Assembly (NCBI RefSeq): GCF_047511655.1
Contig: NC_133399.1
Coordinates: 4,715,333 to 4,779,332, forward strand
DNA length: 64,000 nucleotides
Source: Castor canadensis
Lineage: Eukaryota > Chordata > Mammalia > Rodentia > Castoridae
Direction: 5' to 3'
Translations under genes and position numbers: made by a program
The notes under the pieces: model-generated
The model's input: only the letters and a program-made list of their open reading frames with translations
Told to the model about the DNA's origin: nothing
Database searches by the model: none
Shown here: piece after piece, positions 50,961-62,133 of the stretch
Position numbering within the stretch: the first letter of the stretch is position 1
Layout of the letters: each line of letters opens with the position of its first letter

Positions 50961-52011
50961 GGAGGATGAGGGGTTAGAAATGCCCTAAAAAAGTTTGGTG
51001 CAGACCAGGGCCTCCCAAGTACAGCACTGCAGTTTGTGGCCTGAGTCTTCACTTGTGCTGCTTTGCACTTTTTCTTCTTGACCCTGGGCTGGGACTGTTC
51101 AGATGGGTGAACTCTGGCATCCTGTACTTTATGTGCAGTGACCTTGCCCAGGCCCAGAGCCCTGTTAGGACTCCTCAGCACCTGAGCTCCAGGTCTCTCC
51201 AGCCTTCAGTGTGTGGGAGGTTGTTGCTTCCTCCATTATCCTTAGGGCATTGGTGATTGACCAGAATTAGCCAAGTGTTTCGAATGCAGTCTTAGGCCAA
51301 GGCCATATATGCAGCTCAGCTCTTCTTAGGGCTGTCATAAATTCCTAAACTTTAGCTGCCTTTGCATTGCTCAACCCACTGGAAAGGCTGTGCACATGAA
51401 TCTAGGGATCATGGTGAAGGGGAGATGTTGGGAAGATATTGAAGGTTTGAGGTTTTCACAATCTCTGACATCATTGGAGTTGTCTAGATTGTTTGTTCAA
51501 AATTTAATTTCATATGGAAGGGGGACCTGGCCTACTATATCACAGCAGGACAGCACCAACTCTGAGGTCTGCAGAGTCTTAAGGGTGAGTTAGAGGAGAG
51601 CTGTGCTTTCTAGGGAGGAGCATACTGTGGTGGACAACTGTGGGAGAGGAAGGACAATGGAGGGGCCACCATCAGCTCCTGGACCAGAGATCCAGGGGAA
51701 AAGGTCTTCCAGGAGACCACAAAGAAGGGGTTGTTGTGGTGCCTTAGGTTGAGGGTGGGTCATAGACTTCAGGAGTATAAGAAAGAGACAGAGTTCAGGA
51801 ATATTTACTTATTAAGTGTACTGTTTCTTCTGACCAGTTAAGGCAATGTTTTTGAGGTAGAAAGTGGGAATATCAAAAGTGTGAGACTTACTTTGTTTCA
51901 GGTATACTGAAGAAAGTCATCTAAGTATAATGTGAATACAAAGGATGGTGTTATTTAATCACAAGTGTTTTCTAGGATTTCTTTGCTTTGGCAATACTTC
52001 AGCTGTTTGCA

Positions 52012-52100
52012 TTTTCTTTTTTTGTGGCACTGTGCTTTGAACTCAGTTTTGCACAGTTGCTAAGCAGGCTCTCTACCTCATGAGCCCCTGCACCAGCAAG
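52012..52100 (-). mobile_element. SINE fragment, reverse
   Basis: Counterpart of 5518-5605. Confidence 0.75.
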
Positions 52101-52314
52101 TTGTTTGCAGTTTCATTAAGGGAGTTGGTCTTGTCAGAATGTACCATGTGACAATTGAGAAATCCTGCCTTATATAGTGAAAAACAAGACATATTTGGTT
52201 TGGTGTGCTAACATACAGGTTTTTATTATTTGCAAGTTTATTTGGGTGTATGGTATTGGTGTGATAGCTACACTTTCTTTTGTATTTAATAATTTTACTC
52301 ACTTGTTAGTATGT

Positions 52315-52495
52315 TCTCCTTTTTTTGTGGATCTTGGTCTTGAACTCAGGGCATACTCCTTGAGTCACTCCACCTGTCCTGTTTTGTGAAGTGTGTCACA
52401 AACTATTTGTCTAGGCTGTTTTCAAACCATGATCCTCCTGATCTCTGCCTCCTGAGTAGCTAGGATTAGAGCTGTGAGCCAGTGGCACAAGCTCT
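52315..52495 (-). mobile_element. SINE, near full length, reverse
   Basis: 'ttggtcttgaactcagggca' to 'tgatcctcctgatctctgcc' and 'gagtagctaggattagagct'. Counterpart of 5818-6015. Confidence 0.85.
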
Positions 52496-52780
52496 TTCTT
52501 ATTTCTTGGGTGATAATGGCTAGATTGAGAAATCCTTGTCCATGAAGACAATTGCCTGATAGCAACAACTGTGACAAGACCAGGTTTTTTCTTCTATTCT
52601 ATTCTAGTCTCATTTGCCCTGTCCGAGAAATTGGTCCTTCTGTGAAATCAGGGGCTATATCCATAGGTGCTGAATGTGGAATATTCTCAGCAGACTCTTG
52701 GCTGTATTTCCATGTGAAAGAAATAAAAATCTTTTGGAAAAGCCGGGTGCAGGTTATGCTTAAATAAAATGCATCTCCAT

Positions 52781-53150
52781 GCTGGTGAATATAAGCTTTC
52801 TTTCTCTCCCTGTCTCCTGATCAAATTTTCTAATTTGTAGATTTTTCTGTTGACTAATGAATCTCCAATGCCTTCCCACCCCTCACCCAGCATGAAAAGT
52901 TGCTGCACACCATATTCTGCCTTTATGCCTCAGAGATACTGGGGAAAGGCTCATGCCAACAGTCAACCATCTTCACATTTATTTATGACTCTTTATTTAG
53001 TTACACCATCCTTTCAGTCTTGTGGTCTTGTTCCTTTTTTTTTCCCCTACTGGTATGCTTTGATTTTTTTTCTTTATCATTTGTGCCTGTATTAAAAGGT
53101 GTCTTTTATTGTTGTTGCAGTTACAAGTTTTCATAAAATATCTTATGTTT
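52781..53150 (+). repeat. Duplicated block epsilon, diverged copy
   Basis: 'ctgtctcctgatcaaatttt' and 'ccaatgccttcccaccc' resemble 29540-29610 and 46575-46640. It lacks the SINE of 46871. Confidence 0.6.
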
Positions 53151-53641
53151 ATCTTCTTGTAATTTTAGCAAACAAAACTTAGCTAAAATCGCAAACAGAG
53201 TCTTTTCTTTTTTGCTTCGCACTCTACATTTACTACCATTCATGTTATACTTAAGGTTCTGAACTGAAGAAACTGTCAGATTCATAATTTCTTCTTACAT
53301 GAAACTGCCTAAATGTCTCTTTCAGTTCCCCTGACCTTGAGAGATTTGTAATCCTATTGAGATATGGTCTGATTCCTGGAATCTATGCATGCCAAAACAA
53401 ACATTTTCCAAAATCAGCCCAAAGGTATTAAGAGTTAAGACCTCAGAAATGACAGGAACACTCCTGTCTGTCAATGTGTGGGTCTTCTTCTTCCAGTGCT
53501 TACCAGTTTCCCACTGTCACCACTCCTTCTTTAGGTGTTCTTGCCCTCTGTTCACAAGTCCAAGACTGATTTCAGCTTACAGTCATTGGCCTCAGCCCTG
53601 TATTCTCTATTGCACCTTATGCATGGTCATCACACAAACAC

Positions 53642-53852
53642 TATTTTTTTTTTTTTTTTTTTTGTGGTACTGGGGTGTGAACTCAGGTATTCATGCTTCC
53701 AAAGCAGGTGCTTTAATGCTTCAGTCACACTCCCAGTCCATTTTCCTCTGAGGTCTCAGTCACTTACTTGCCTAGTTTGGCTAGCAGCTGCAGTCCTGAT
53801 CCAGCCTCCAAAGTAACAAGGATTACAGATAGGAGCCATCAGCATCCAGCCC
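53642..53852 (-). mobile_element. SINE, full length, reverse
   Basis: A 21-base T-run, then 'gtggtactggggtgtgaact' and, at the far end, 'gtaacaaggattacagatag' and 'gagccatcagcatccagccc'. The long T-run suggests a young copy. Confidence 0.9.
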
Positions 53853-54527
53853 ACATTGATCATTTAATGTAGACAGAATTCACAATAGTTGCAGTGTTCA
53901 GTTTCAGATGTGCTGTAGTAATTGCCTGAAACATTGTCTCAGGCAGTTAAAGAATGATAGTCATAGAAAACAGGGTAATAAAAGAGAAGCGTTTTAGTTA
54001 AGGCGAGAAGAAAATAGTAGAAAAGCTCCTGTATACATAGGAGGGGTCTCAAATCAGAGCTAATGAGACTCATTGAATCGTGGTTTTTATAAGGATTTTT
54101 ATTTCCTACTTGAAGGAGAACTGGGAGGTGTCTTCATTCTAGTGGTCCATTTAGGGGATGTATGCTATCATCACACATGTGTTCTGAGGTGACCATGTGC
54201 TTGCCCTCTTTCCCTTCCCTTTGGCCCTGAGGTCTGGTGTACTGGTTGGACATACAGAGAATAGCTTATGTACAAGTATTATTTTCACCTTAACAAATTC
54301 TTAGGTGAGACAATGAAATGTTAATTCTTCTCATCCCCACTGGTTCATTTGATCCCTAATCTGCATTATGTTTGTCACCAGATGATTTTAGAAGTGCTTG
54401 TATATCCATTTGAAATTGTTTTTTATTTTTATCCTAATCCTACCCTTGGGGATAAATCCATTCATTTCTGTAGATAAATCCCAAACTATGTGTAATGTGT
54501 TTACCTTTAAAATTCTCATGTTTGTTT

Positions 54528-54612
54528 GTTTTGGTGATACTGGGATTTGAACTCAGGACCTCATGCATTCTAGGCAGATGCTCTAACACTTGAGCCACTC
54601 CACTTTCCCTTT
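54528..54612 (-). mobile_element. SINE fragment, reverse
   Basis: 'ggtgatactgggatttgaac' and 'cttgagccactccactttcc'. Confidence 0.85.
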
Positions 54613-54894
54613 AAATGACTCTTAATTATATGCTGGCTTAATTACCAGAGGATCTCTTGTGTTCAATATAAATTGTTCATTTGCAACTCCTTTCAAAGAC
54701 ACAGATAACATTTTCAGTGAGACTCATGGTTCTTTTCTAACTTCTCTTCTCCCTAAGCTGTCACAACACATCTCATGGAGGGCACACAAAGGATATGCTA
54801 AACAGATAATGAACATTGTTAAATACTGGGGTTCACAGCACAAGCCAGTTGAATCCATACCACATTGAGGATGTGTGGGTATTCATCCTGTCGT

Positions 54895-55300
54895 CTGGTG
54901 GTCCTGGGACTGTTTTCTCCACAGTGTATTGATTTGAAATGAATAGATATCCTGGAAGAAGACCATATGTTTTCCATATCAAGAAAAATCAATGAATGTC
55001 AGGAGTTTGGAAAGCAATATTGAACTCAAATTATGCATTTACAGTTTCTTTACAGTTACCAGCTATAAGAGTCTGAAGTGAAGTTTTCTCTCTCATCAAC
55101 ATTTTAATGAAGAAGGAGAGATAATTTGCTGTAGGAGGAGGAGTGGTAGAAGAGCTTGATAGACTACAACAGTTAATTCTGCAGGTTTCTCTGATTATTA
55201 CTATTAACTGATCCAACTTATGGCTCCCTTTCAGGAATAACGCTGGTCTTGATGATGGGAAATCTGTTTAAAATCAAAGTGGGTTTTATGTGTCATCTTG
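54895..55300 (+). repeat. Segmental duplication, block beta copy 4 (partial)
   Basis: Close to 41455-41840 and leading into D3, as 40980-41900 leads into D1. Confidence 0.75.
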
Positions 55301-55769
55301 GGCCATGCAGCATCCTTCTTAGAGATTGTACACAATGCTCTTTTCATTCTTTTCTGCTTTCCTCACAATCACAGGACTTCTTGAGCTCAACTGCCTTTTT
55401 ATTCTAATTGGAACTTTGGTGAGATACACTTGCCATAAAACTCCATTTTCTCCATACATGAAATATAACATTTCTTGCAATGTGTTTTTATTTTCTTGTG
55501 TGAAAATGGCTAGATTGAAACTTGATGTGTGACAAAGCCTTGTTCATCTGCTTTCTTCCATTTTCCAGAGTGTGAGCTATATTGATTTCCTGAGTTTCCC
55601 CTCCTTAACTTACATGATAAGCTTTTTCCATTAGATATTGAGTCTGGGGTTCTCTGCACAAACCTGTTGTCCCATTTTTAGGGGAAATGCACAAGAATGT
55701 CTCAGTGAATATGATAAGAGTCAGGTAGTAGGTCCAGAGAGCCAGTACAAGCTTTGCTGGTTGTAATTA

Positions 55770-56110
55770 TCACACAAAGAAAAACAAACCTCCAATGTAG
55801 GAATTGAATCCTGATTTGGGAAGGGCTGCTGGACTCTATGGTTTAGACACACTCAGACACCTACCCTATGTTTGGGGATTGGGCCCTGTATCTATTAACA
55901 TGTCAGAGTGGCTATTTAATCACCAGCACTTCCCCTCCAATGAGAAGCAGCAGTGGTAGGAGGTCTATGTTGCATATCACATTATTGTCATATTTGCTAC
56001 ATGTCTGCAACTGGGAAATTGCTCAGGGTACACAACTCCTGCAGCTCTGTGAAGTCTTCTGACTGTAGGACCATAGGGAGGTCACCTGGAAGCATCAGAA
56101 CAGGGAAATG
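55770..56110 (+). promoter_or_regulatory. KRAB-ZNF-type promoter and first exon, copy D3
   Basis: The first CCAAT box is mutated ('taacatgtcagagtgg', 55896 on); the second is kept (55937-55941). The exon ends 'agaacagggaaatg' with ATG at 56108-56110 and donor 'gtgagaggg'. CpGs are almost all gone, so it is probably long inactive. Confidence 0.6.
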
Positions 56111-56501
56111 GTGAGAGGGTGGCTGGGCATCTACAGTGTTGAGTGGAGGGACTGTTGGATCCAGAAGCAGTGGTTTTGACTGGTCCCTGTCCAGTTGGTT
56201 CCAGGATCTGCTCCCTAATCAAGAGGTTGGGGCCTTAGGTCAACTGTCACCTGGAGAGTGGCAGTAGACTGGGGGTTTGAATCCCATCCTGTGTCCCTGA
56301 GAGAAAATTTCATTCCAGCCCACAGCTCTGCTGGGAGTTTCTGCCTGCAAATCCCTATGCAGCAGACTGAGGTGGTTTGGAATTCTCAAGAGTTTTTATG
56401 GAATTTGTGTGGGGACAAGGCACTCCTTACTGGGACCTGGCTTTCCTTTGAGTCCTTCAGGTTCAAGGGAAGCATGGGCTAAACCCTATGCTCTATTACC
56501 T

Positions 56502-56736
56502 AAATCCAGTTCTCATTCTTCTTCTTCTTCTTTTTTTTTTTTTTTGTGGTACTGGGTTTGAACTCAGAGCCTTCACCTTGAGCCACTACACCAGACCTTT
56601 TTTTGATGGGTTTTTCAAGATAGGGTCTCATGACCTATATGCCCAGGCTGGCTTTGAACTGTGATCCTCCTAATCTTTGCCTCCCAAGTAGCTAGGATTA
56701 CAGACATGAGGCACCAGCACCTGGAAATCCAGTTCT
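56502..56736 (-). mobile_element. Recent SINE with perfect 12-bp target-site duplication
   Basis: 'aaatccagttct' at 56502-56513 and 56725-56736 flanks a near-consensus reverse SINE (T-run 56531-56543, 'tgatcctcctaatctttgcc', 'aagtagctaggattacagac'). D1 near 43020 and D2 near 44640 have no insertion at this point. Confidence 0.95.
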
Positions 56737-57077
56737 TCTTAGTGCTGCCCATATGTCCCTAAATTTCTATGCGTCTTGCACATTCAGATTTGTTGGAAAT
56801 GGGGATCCTCTTGTGCTCATGGTTGGCTTCTGATGGGAGGGGACACTTCTTGCTTTTCCTAACTTAACTTTTAATTGTCCACAGGTTGGTTTTAGAATAT
56901 TGTTTTATAATGACATAATGATTAACTTAGATTGTGACTTGAAGAATATTACTTTAGGGGGAAAGCCCCCAAAAGGAAGATATATAGGCATCTGAAGACG
57001 GAAAGGTGAGTTGATCTCAAAAGCAGGAGAAAAAAGGAGAAGAAAGAATTTGGGGGCCAACAGACATGTAGATTTGT

Positions 57078-57466
57078 TGTGCAAATATTGTCAGAGGAGA
57101 AACCCAGTGACACTCAGAGAAGTGGAGAACTTAGATTTGATTTTATGCCAGATTTGATTTTGGGCTCACACTCAAAATTCTGGGTCCTATATAAAGAATT
57201 CAGGGGATACTTAAAGGGCAGTGCAGGCCCCAGGTTACAAGAAATGTGTTAGGGTTAATAAGTGAGCCAGTGCTGGGTTAGAGACTTGGTGTTGTTTAGA
57301 TAAGACCAGCAGGGGAGATCTGCTTTGGAAAGTTTATTTACAGAAGGAGACAAAAGAAGGTGGGACTGAATGATTATCTCTACTTATGGCCCTTTTCATG
57401 ACCTAACTAGCAATTTCTAATGTTCTGTGTCCTTTCCTGAGAGAATGTTCTTGTTGAGATTGGGAA
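57078..57466. mobile_element. Unclassified insertion specific to D3
   Basis: D1 (43360) and D2 (44985) read straight through this point. The insert has no poly-A or poly-T tail, may have a 5-bp flanking repeat ('agatt'), and contains 'cctatataaag' (57186 on), a possible TATA box. A decayed solo LTR is the most likely class, but the ends are not a clean TG...CA. Confidence 0.45.
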
Positions 57467-57524
57467 TATTAATTTTCACCTATGATCATCTTTGTCTTGC
57501 TTGTTTCCTGGTTACCCTGGTTTT

Positions 57525-57725
57525 TTTTGGAGGGGTGGGGAGGAATTGAGGTTTCCACTCAGAACATGGCATTTACAGAGCAGGTGCTCAACCACTTGAA
57601 CCATATCTTCAGTCTATTTTGCTCTGGTTATTTTGGAGATGGGGTCTTGTAAACTATTTTTCTGAGGTGACCTTGACTGTTATACCTAGGTTTACAGGAA
57701 GGAGCTACCAGTGCTAGAATAATCC
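57525..57725 (-). mobile_element. SINE, full length, reverse
   Basis: Counterpart of 45035-45250 in D2: 'agcaggtgctcaaccacttg' and 'tttacaggaaggagctacca'. Confidence 0.7.
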
Positions 57726-57734
57726 TGGTCTGTT

Positions 57735-58450
57735 TTTGTTTTTATGCGTATACTGGGATTCAAACTCAGTCCTCATGTTTGCTCTTACTGTTGGGACCCA
57801 ACTAGGGAAAAAAATAACAGATGTGGGGACCCGTTTAAAAAAATAACAGGGACATCATCATTTCAAGCTCAGGCCCCTTTGTTCCTTAGCACGGACCTGA
57901 GCACAACCTCTCCTCTGGAATGCACCACCTCAGCCCTGATCCAATCATAATTGAGCAAAGCAGGCCTTTGACCAAGGTGACCAAAAAAAGGAATAACTCT
58001 GGCCACATTCCTCATGACCAAGACACAATGGAGTAAAAACCAATTCCAATATGCCAAGACCCCCTCACCTGAATAACATCCAATCTGTTCACCACTAGGA
58101 TGGAAAGTCCTGCCTCCTGCCCTTCCCCAATAAAAACCCTGCCAGCGCGAGGCTCGGGGCTCTCTGTGCAGATCCGCTGTGTCGGTGAGGTCGGAGAGCC
58201 TGAACTTAAGCCTGAATAAAGGCTCTTTGTTTTTGCATGTGACTTCGGACTCCTGAGCTGTCTTTTGGGGTCTCGCGATCTGGGTACAACATTACCACTC
58301 GAGTGAAGCTGCTAGCCCTTTTATGTGATGAGGTTTTTCAAGATAGGATCTGAAGAATGATTTCTTAGCACAGGCTTTAAGCCTCAATCTTCCTGAGTGT
58401 CTCTACCTCCTGAGAAGCTAGGATTACAGGAGAGAACCATGGGGATCCTG
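57735..58450 (-). mobile_element. SINE split in two by an LTR
   Basis: The left part, 57735-57788, ends 'gtttgctcttac'. The right part, 58292-58450, starts 'ttaccactcgagtgaagc' and continues 'gtttttcaagataggatctg'. Together they make the SINE that is whole at 45255-45475. Confidence 0.92.
57789..58291 (+). mobile_element. Solo LTR of a class I endogenous retrovirus
   Basis: 503 bp from 'tgttgggaccc' to 'gggtacaaca', flanked by a 4-bp duplication TTAC (57785-57788 and 58292-58295). Four-base duplications and this LTR layout (AATAAAA-type TATA element 58129-58136, AATAAA at 58215-58220, then 'ggctctttg') are typical of gammaretrovirus-like ERVs. No internal retroviral genes or second LTR are present, as expected after LTR-LTR recombination. 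The plus orientation comes from the polyadenylation signal. It may have served as a promoter; nothing here shows that it does. Confidence 0.9.
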
Positions 58451-59454
58451 GTTCTCATGACCTTATGGTGACACTGAAGTGTTGTTTGTGTGCTGACTCA
58501 GGCTGAGATTTGTCAAAATTCACATAACAACTACTTACTTATAATTTAAAAGATATTTGCACTGATTATTTCACATAATCATTATTGATGCAAAAAAATG
58601 GGCTCTTGGAAAATGTGTTGGGAAATGTCTGAGTTTAGAAAGGGGATAAGGGGAAGAATTTTGGTTCAGGCCTGTAGAAAGGAAAGAATTTCTGTATGAA
58701 ACATTCAAGAGTAAGTGTTCTGTTTCACTAGATCAACAGGAGTAAGTTCAGTTATTTATCCATAGCTCCTTTCGTGTTGTATCTGAATATAAGCTAGTGA
58801 TGTGATGCACGGTACCACCTCAGATAACTTCACGATGAAGAATGGTGGCCACACAAAGAAAGCATATGCTTTGGACTGGCATCTGCAGTGGAGTCAGTGT
58901 GGTGGGATCCACTTGTGACTTCAGGTGTCTCCACTAAAGCCATGCTGTATCGAAATTGAACTCTGAGATACCCATTGGCATTTGAGAGTTTGGGTCTTTC
59001 CACACATTTACTTCACTGATGTCAGGAAAAAATTGTGGCACAGGTGAGAACTGTCAAATGATTCTGGATAAGAGCCTGGAAATGGCTGAGATTGAATTCA
59101 TGGAGAAGGAAGCTGTTTCCTGTTGGACGGTGGGAGAATTCTCTGCCTGATGGCCTAGGGTGAAATTTCTTCATTGATCAGGTTTCTCTCCTCTGTTCCT
59201 AGGAAGGAACTGCCATGGGCTGCATCTGAACAGAGACAAAGTCTCTCAGCATAGGAATTTGTTTAACCTTCTCTTCCTGAACTGTGGGTGAAACAGGCTG
59301 CTTTCTTGAGTGGCCTTTCCACCCCCCCAAAACCCCACCCCATACAGAATCATTTTCTATAAAGTAGCAGTTTACTGAAGCAGTTAAAATTTTTCTTGTG
59401 ATTTGAGTGTAAGAATGTAATTTTTCTGGTTGGAAGCAGAGGAGAATTCTTCCT
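58451..59454. other. Intergenic, no gene seen
   Basis: A stretch at 58700-58850 resembles 7900-8040 ('tatctgaatataagctagtg'). No gene found. Confidence 0.5.
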
Positions 59455-59650
59455 GTTTTCTTTTTGGTGGGACTGGGGCTTGAACTCTATCACTTGATCT
59501 ACACTTCCAGTTCATTTTACTCTGGTTATATGGAAGAAGGGATCTCACAAATGGTTTTCCCTTCTGAACTCAAACCATAGTCCCCCAACCTCAGTCTCCA
59601 TGTAGTTATGATTGTAGAAGTGAGTCTCCAGTGCTCAGCACACAGGAAAT
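59455..59650 (-). mobile_element. SINE, decayed, reverse
   Basis: 'ttggtgggactggggcttga', 'cttgatctacacttccagtt' and 'gtgagtctccagtgctcagc'. Confidence 0.75.
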
Positions 59651-60164
59651 TTGTAAATATTTATAAATATTATTTGAATCCCTATGCGACTGAATAGACA
59701 GTCCATTATTACTTCTGGGGTTTCCTTCTGATCTCTGCCAGTTCTGTACATTGATTTGACCAATAGATTTTTTGTATATTCTTCACAATATTGCTCTGTA
59801 TTAATCTCAAAGCAGAGTTTTACTTGTTTTTGTTTCCAAGAGTTTGAAAGTGTTAATATTGCCATCCATGTGTTAATAATGGTATATGGAAAAATGGTTT
59901 TTGACTTCTTTCCTCATAGTTCGCACTCTTGATGACATGCATGGCTACATTTCAGCCTGTTTACTATGAAATGTGGGTTAAAAGTTCTCTCTTTGATGTT
60001 GTTGACTGCTGATTTTGTCCCTGAGTACTATGCAGTCTGTGAACACAAGTGACATTGCAACTTACATGGGAGACAAAACTGCTTATTATTTAACAACCTG
60101 AATCCTTGTTCAAATTATTCATCAGAAAATATGTTATAAAGAAATGGATAGAATGTGTTTGATA

Positions 60165-62060
60165 ATACTCAGTTATGAGAAGAAAAGGTCAGAGTAATAG
60201 GGGGAAGCTACATTCCAAGGAATGAAGGAGAGGAAATACATAGGGAATGAAGAAACCAGTATACTGAGTCCAATATGTGTTAGAAATAAAGAATGACATG
60301 GAATAGATAGGTGGGTTGATAGCTCAATTCCCAACTCAGGATTTATTGTGGAGAAGTAGCCCTGCAAATGTAGCATAAGAGCTGCTTTTTACAGATCTTA
60401 CTCAGAACAGAACAATATTAAGATAATCTTATCATTTTATGGACATAGAGGGTCAAGGTTTATTTTAACATGACCCAAGAAAATCTTTCAGACATTTCTT
60501 AGATTTCAGTCAGCTTAATGACATACTTAACCTTTTATAAGTTTCATCTATTATATATTTTTTAAGACAAGTTCAGGAACTCTACATGACATTCTGTACT
60601 TTCTGATTGTTTTCCTTATCCCTCTTCCTTCAGATCAAACCTGTCTTTCCAAAATCCATTCCATTTAAGAGTACTTTCCTTTTACCTTTTACCTTTCCCC
60701 AAAAATATACCCAGTACTTTTCTACATCCTTTCTACTTGTTGACATTTTCTTTGTAACTTCTATTCTAAAAGAACTTTTATAAGAATTTTTCATTTAAAT
60801 AAAATTGCTTTTCTAATAAACTATTTTATTAGCTTTATATATTTAATATATAGACCCATGAAGAAAAGGCAATCTTAAACTGTTTTTCTATTCAATAATA
60901 ATTTATACAGACACATTTGGTAGTAGATCTAACTAGAAAAGAATTGAATGTGAATAACACTTATGACAAAATGAAACAGATAAAGGTTATTGTTTATAAA
61001 ATGATGCCTGTATTTTAATTAGACCTGATTGACATAAGCCTTGAAAATCTGTTCTTTTTTTAAAAAAGTGTCATCAGAAGAGGTGGGGAAGAGAGGAGAA
61101 GCATCATTTCCTTTACATCAACTTTAAAATAGCAGTATTCCTAGAGATGTTCATATAAACATATTCACACATGTAAAAAGTTTGAAAGCATTCTAAATTA
61201 GGCATGCCATGATTGTCAATTTATTCAATATCTTAATAGGCTCAACAATGTAATAATATTTAGCTTCTTTGTGCAAAACTATATAGGGTTTCCCAGTGCC
61301 GTCAGAACAAACTCTTAATGGGACTTCATGATATCGAAAGTTCTTGCCTCCCACCTATATGCTTTCATGTCCCAGAAATCCTCACTAGTTTCCTTCAGCC
61401 TGTCATGGCTCACTGAACATTCACTGCACATAGCATATCTATGTCAACCTGAAGCTTCACATTTTCTGTCACTTCTAGCATCCCTTCCTCCACCTGTCAC
61501 AATGACATGCTCTTTAGATGTCACTTTAGACACAATCATCTCTTGATGCTATGTCTGACCATTCTATCATACCTGTGTACAAGATACCTTCCCAAACTGA
61601 ACTCTTTGAAGCTGAGAAAAGACCTTTGATCTGTGACAGACTTGACTGTCAGCAATTACAATAGTTCCATAACAAAAAGTCCATGAGGAACTTAGTTTTT
61701 GACCGACTGGGGAAATGAAACAGGGCAAGATACACCAAGGATGAAGAAGTGTTTGGAGATTGACACGGTTAATTAAAGACAGGACCTGGTAACTTGGGGC
61801 TTGAAAGGAAAAGAAACATCCCCCGACCAATAATGAAATAGCAGTTCTACCAGAGCTAAGAGTTTGAGCAAATATATGGAGGTCTGCTGACTATGGAGAG
61901 AAGACATCCTCAAAATATGAACTAGAGATGCTCCCTAAAGAGACTACCAACCCACACAGGATGTTTAGCCTTTGACCAGGACCAGATGGCAAAACATTGA
62001 GGCATCTTGTACATTGAAAACGCATTGAACTTGAAATCTGTGTCCTGTTTCATTCCATGC
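60165..62060 (+). repeat. Segmental duplication, block gamma copy C
   Basis: The most complete copy of the block: 60390-61690 matches 27765-28995; 60165-60260 and 61250-62060 match parts of 17640-19010. Non-coding. Confidence 0.85.
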
Positions 62061-62133
62061 CCTGATGTCCTTGAGGCTGTATACTGGCCATGGTACGAAT
62101 ATGGCGGGAGAGTAGAGAATTTATCTCCTATAT

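Larger units (their letters stand above)
46748..52780 (+). repeat. Segmental duplication, block alpha copy 2
   Basis: The partner of 1-6310 in direct orientation, about 46.7 kb away. Length differences come mainly from small indels. At 52780 similarity to copy 1 ends and block epsilon sequence begins again. Confidence 0.88.
55480..58450 (+). repeat. Promoter-bearing duplication D3
   Basis: It matches D1 (42035-43340) and D2 (43570-45500) but has gained three insertions they lack: a SINE (56514-56724), an unclassified 0.39-kb insert (about 57078-57466) and an LTR (57789-58291). Confidence 0.9.
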
